From Actinomadura flavalba DSM 45200 (GTDB lineage: Bacteria; Actinomycetota; Actinomycetes; Streptosporangiales; Streptosporangiaceae): a stretch of 64,000 bases of DNA. Within the stretch, counting starts at the first letter, position 1. Every line of letters starts with the position of its first letter. The translations under genes were made by a program, and so were the position numbers. The stretch is taken from NCBI RefSeq assembly GCF_000374305.1, contig NZ_KB894093.1, positions 496,001-560,000 of the forward strand. Reading direction: 5' to 3'. Below the pieces are notes generated by a model. The model saw only the letters and a list, made by a program, of their open reading frames with translations. It searched no databases and was not told the origin of the DNA. Below are positions 62,214 to 64,000 of this stretch, in pieces.

Positions 62214-63094
62214 TTCAGCCTCCGCGAGGCGATGATGCTGATCAGGTGCAGCAGCGTCTGCACGACCGCGACGAACGCGACCGCGACGGTCAGCACGCGG
62301 ATCGCGGCGGGCGTCTCGGTGCCCAGCAGGACGTCCAGCGCGGTCGCGGCCAGGATCAGCAGCGACAGTTCCACCGCGCCGATGATGCGGTGGAGCTTGA
62401 GCATGGACGCCGCCTGCCGCGCCAGCGCGATCCGCGTCGAGCGGGGCCGCAGCGCGCGGTCGCCGCCCGCCGGGTCGGCCGCGAGGCCCGACTTGGCACG
62501 CGCCACCACGACGTTGTCGGTCTCGGCCTTGATCAGCGCGGCGCCGAGCGCGGCCAGCAGCCCCAGCTCGACGTAGCCGCCGGTCTCCCAGCCGCCCTGC
62601 GCGGCGAAGCCGAGGCCGACGAGCAGCGCGACCTCCGACAGGTAGTGGCCGATGCGGTCGAGGTAGACGCCCGCGACCGACGTCTGCCGCAGGTAGCGGG
62701 CGACCTCGCCGTCCACGCAGTCGAGCAGCAGGTAGACCTGGATGAGGAACGCGGCGCCGAGCGCCGTCCACAGCGTCGCCGTGCCCGTCACCGGCAGCGC
62801 GACGACGACGCCCGCGAGCACACCGCTGATCATCATCAGGTAGGTGAGCTGGTTCGGGGAGAAGCCGAGCCGCAGCGCCACCAGCGAGAAGTACGGCGAC
62901 AGCGACCGCATGTAGAGGCGGCCCGCCCAGTGCTCCTCGTTGCGGCGGTCCTTCAGGCCGGGCGGCTGCCCGTGGCGGCGGACGTCGGCGACCTTGGCGC
63001 TGCCGCGCGAGGGACGCACGTCGTCACCGGGGCGGACGCCGCCGCCGGGGGGCGGGGCGTCTCCGGGCCGGTCAGCCTCCATGGGCCTGGACAT
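62210..63094 (-). CDS. CDP-alcohol phosphatidyltransferase family protein with altered motif
   Basis: A 294-residue membrane protein. The ATG at 63094 lies close to GGAGG and overlaps the preceding dehydrogenase gene by 23 bp; a second ATG at 63082 is less well placed. The N-terminus (1-60) is hydrophilic and charged. The CAPT motif reads DCVDGEVARYLRQTSVAGVY then LDRIGH: the first three Asp, Gly, Ala and Arg are kept, but the fourth Asp (general base in known structures) is His. About six helices follow. It presumably transfers a CDP-linked alcohol. Coupling to a G1P-dehydrogenase-like gene suggests a glycerol-phosphate type head group. Confidence 0.85.
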   Translation of the reverse strand: MSRPMEADRPGDAPPPGGGVRPGDDVRPSRGSAKVADVRRHGQPPGLKDRRNEEHWAGRLYMRSLSPYFSLVALRLGFSPNQLTYLMMISGVLAGVVVALPVTGTATLWTALGAAFLIQVYLLLDCVDGEVARYLRQTSVAGVYLDRIGHYLSEVALLVGLGFAAQGGWETGGYVELGLLAALGAALIKAETDNVVVARAKSGLAADPAGGDRALRPRSTRIALARQAASMLKLHRIIGAVELSLLILAATALDVLLGTETPAAIRVLTVAVAFVAVVQTLLHLISIIASRRLK

Positions 63095-64000
63095 ACTCCT
63101 CCACCGCCTTGCGGGTCGCAGCCTCGTCGAGGTCGAGGTGCTCCAAGATCGTATAGCGGCCGGGCCGGGTGCGCGGGGCGTATTGCACGGCTTGCGTGAA
63201 CTGTTCCACGGTGAGGCCGACGTCCGCCGGGAAGCGCGGCAGCCCGTGCCGGTCCAGGCAGGTCAGGATCTCGGTCAGCCGCTCGGTGCCCTCGTTCAGG
63301 TGCAGCGCCCGCAGGTGGAAGCAGAACGCGGCGCCGATGCCCGCCAGCTCGCCGTGGTTGGCGGTGCCGGGGAAGAGCTGGTCGATCGCGTGCAGGATCT
63401 CGTGGTCGCCGCCGGACGCGGGCCGCGAGTCGCCCGCGAACGACATCGCCAGCCCCGACAGCACCAGGCCCTCGGCCAGCACGGTGAGGAACCGGTCGTC
63501 GTCGATGCTGCCCGGCTGGTGCAGCAGCGCCTCGGCGGCGGTGCGCGCGACCGTCAGCGCCATCCGGTCGACCTTCTCACCGACGTGCTCGGACGCCAGC
63601 AGCCAGTCCTCCACGGCGGAGAAGTTGCTGACGACGTCGCCCACCCCGGCCCGGACGAGCCGGGGCGGCGCCGCACGCACGTAGTCGAGGTCGACGACCA
63701 TCGCCAGCGGCATGACGACGCCGAACGAGCCCTTGCCCTTCTCGTGGGTCAGGGACGCGACCGGCGAGCAGATGCCGTCGTGCGAGAGGTTCGTCGCGAC
63801 CGACACCATCGGGATGCCCGACAGCGTCGCCGCGTACTTGGTGGCGTCGATCGTCCGGCCGCCGCCGATGCCGACGACGGCCTCGTACGAACCGGCCCGC
63901 AGTCGCGAGCCCAGCGCGACGGCGGCGTCGACCGTGCCGCCCTCGACCTGGAACACCTCGCACGCGGTCAGCGACTCGCGGGCGTGCTCGGCGATCTTCT
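63072..64000 (-). CDS. iron-containing alcohol dehydrogenase, glycerol-1-phosphate dehydrogenase-like (partial)
   Basis: The 5' end lies beyond the right edge; about 308 residues are visible. The NAD-binding part reads AVVGIGGGRTIDATKYAATL, then SVATNLSHDGICSPVASL, a signature of AraM/EgsA-type glycerol-1-phosphate dehydrogenases. Metal ligands are expected in GVGDVVSNFSAVEDW (Asp), SGGDHEILHAIDQLF (His) and TANHGELAGIG (His). Such enzymes reduce dihydroxyacetone phosphate to sn-glycerol-1-phosphate; a related polyol phosphate is possible. It overlaps the CDP-alcohol transferase gene by 23 bp. Confidence 0.85.
   Translation of the reverse strand, partial: KIAEHARESLTACEVFQVEGGTVDAAVALGSRLRAGSYEAVVGIGGGRTIDATKYAATLSGIPMVSVATNLSHDGICSPVASLTHEKGKGSFGVVMPLAMVVDLDYVRAAPPRLVRAGVGDVVSNFSAVEDWLLASEHVGEKVDRMALTVARTAAEALLHQPGSIDDDRFLTVLAEGLVLSGLAMSFAGDSRPASGGDHEILHAIDQLFPGTANHGELAGIGAAFCFHLRALHLNEGTERLTEILTCLDRHGLPRFPADVGLTVEQFTQAVQYAPRTRPGRYTILEHLDLDEAATRKAVEEYVQAHGG

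Overview
This 64 kb window is very GC-rich, densely coded chromosome from a filamentous-type actinomycete. The indicators are frequent GTG starts, a WhiB regulator, complete F420 biosynthesis genes, an actinobacterial HelD, DUF3499/DUF5719 neighbours and the conserved order whiB - glycosyltransferase - DUF5719 - metallopeptidase fold - DUF3499 - phosphomannomutase - Trm112 - SIS isomerase. The family is probably Thermomonosporaceae (Actinomadura-like) or a relative; that placement is inference from gene style only. No tRNA, rRNA, insertion sequence or prophage was seen.

Layout. 0-6 kb: a lower-GC leader with a Crp/GlxR-like site, an SH3-like membrane protein, SpoIIM and RDD membrane proteins, and a secreted subtilisin. 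6-12 kb: two different S-adenosylhomocysteine hydrolases, a small MerR protein and a two-component system. 12-22 kb: the GDP-mannose supply operon (phosphomannomutase, Trm112, SIS isomerase, CDF transporter), then DUF3499, a metallopeptidase-fold protein without HExxH, DUF5719, a giant GT2 and WhiB. 22-29 kb: a membrane protein with a prion-like Q/Y/G tail, fbiA-fbiB, an 11-repeat CRISPR array without cas genes, a long gene-free stretch with two DnaA boxes, and fbiC. 29-32 kb: a LysR regulator, a small membrane peptide, a diverged ~65 bp tandem repeat and an AlkA-type glycosylase.

32-53 kb is a cell-envelope glycan region: mannose-1-phosphate guanylyltransferase, methyltransferase, UPF0104 membrane protein, GT4, GT2 and GT-C transferases, TIGR03089, an LCP ligase, an acyltransferase, a CDP-alcohol phosphatidyltransferase, a double GT-B protein, and wecB/wecC for UDP-ManNAcA. 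With the GDP-mannose genes at 13-16 kb it can supply and polymerise sugars and, through LCP, attach a glycopolymer to peptidoglycan. 53-61 kb holds an HD (alarmone-hydrolase type) protein, an SRPBCC protein, HelD, an epoxide hydrolase behind tandem palindromic operators, and a 1132-residue HTH/P-loop/repeat protein that looks like an uncharacterised signal-transducing ATPase. The right edge (61-64 kb) is a coupled operon of a G1P-dehydrogenase-like enzyme, a CDP-alcohol transferase with an altered motif, and a GT2.

The most interesting items are the HTH/P-loop/solenoid protein, the cas-less CRISPR array wedged between fbiB and fbiC with a duplicated spacer, the ~65 bp degenerate tandem array, the prion-like tail, and the G1P-dehydrogenase/CDP-alcohol pair.
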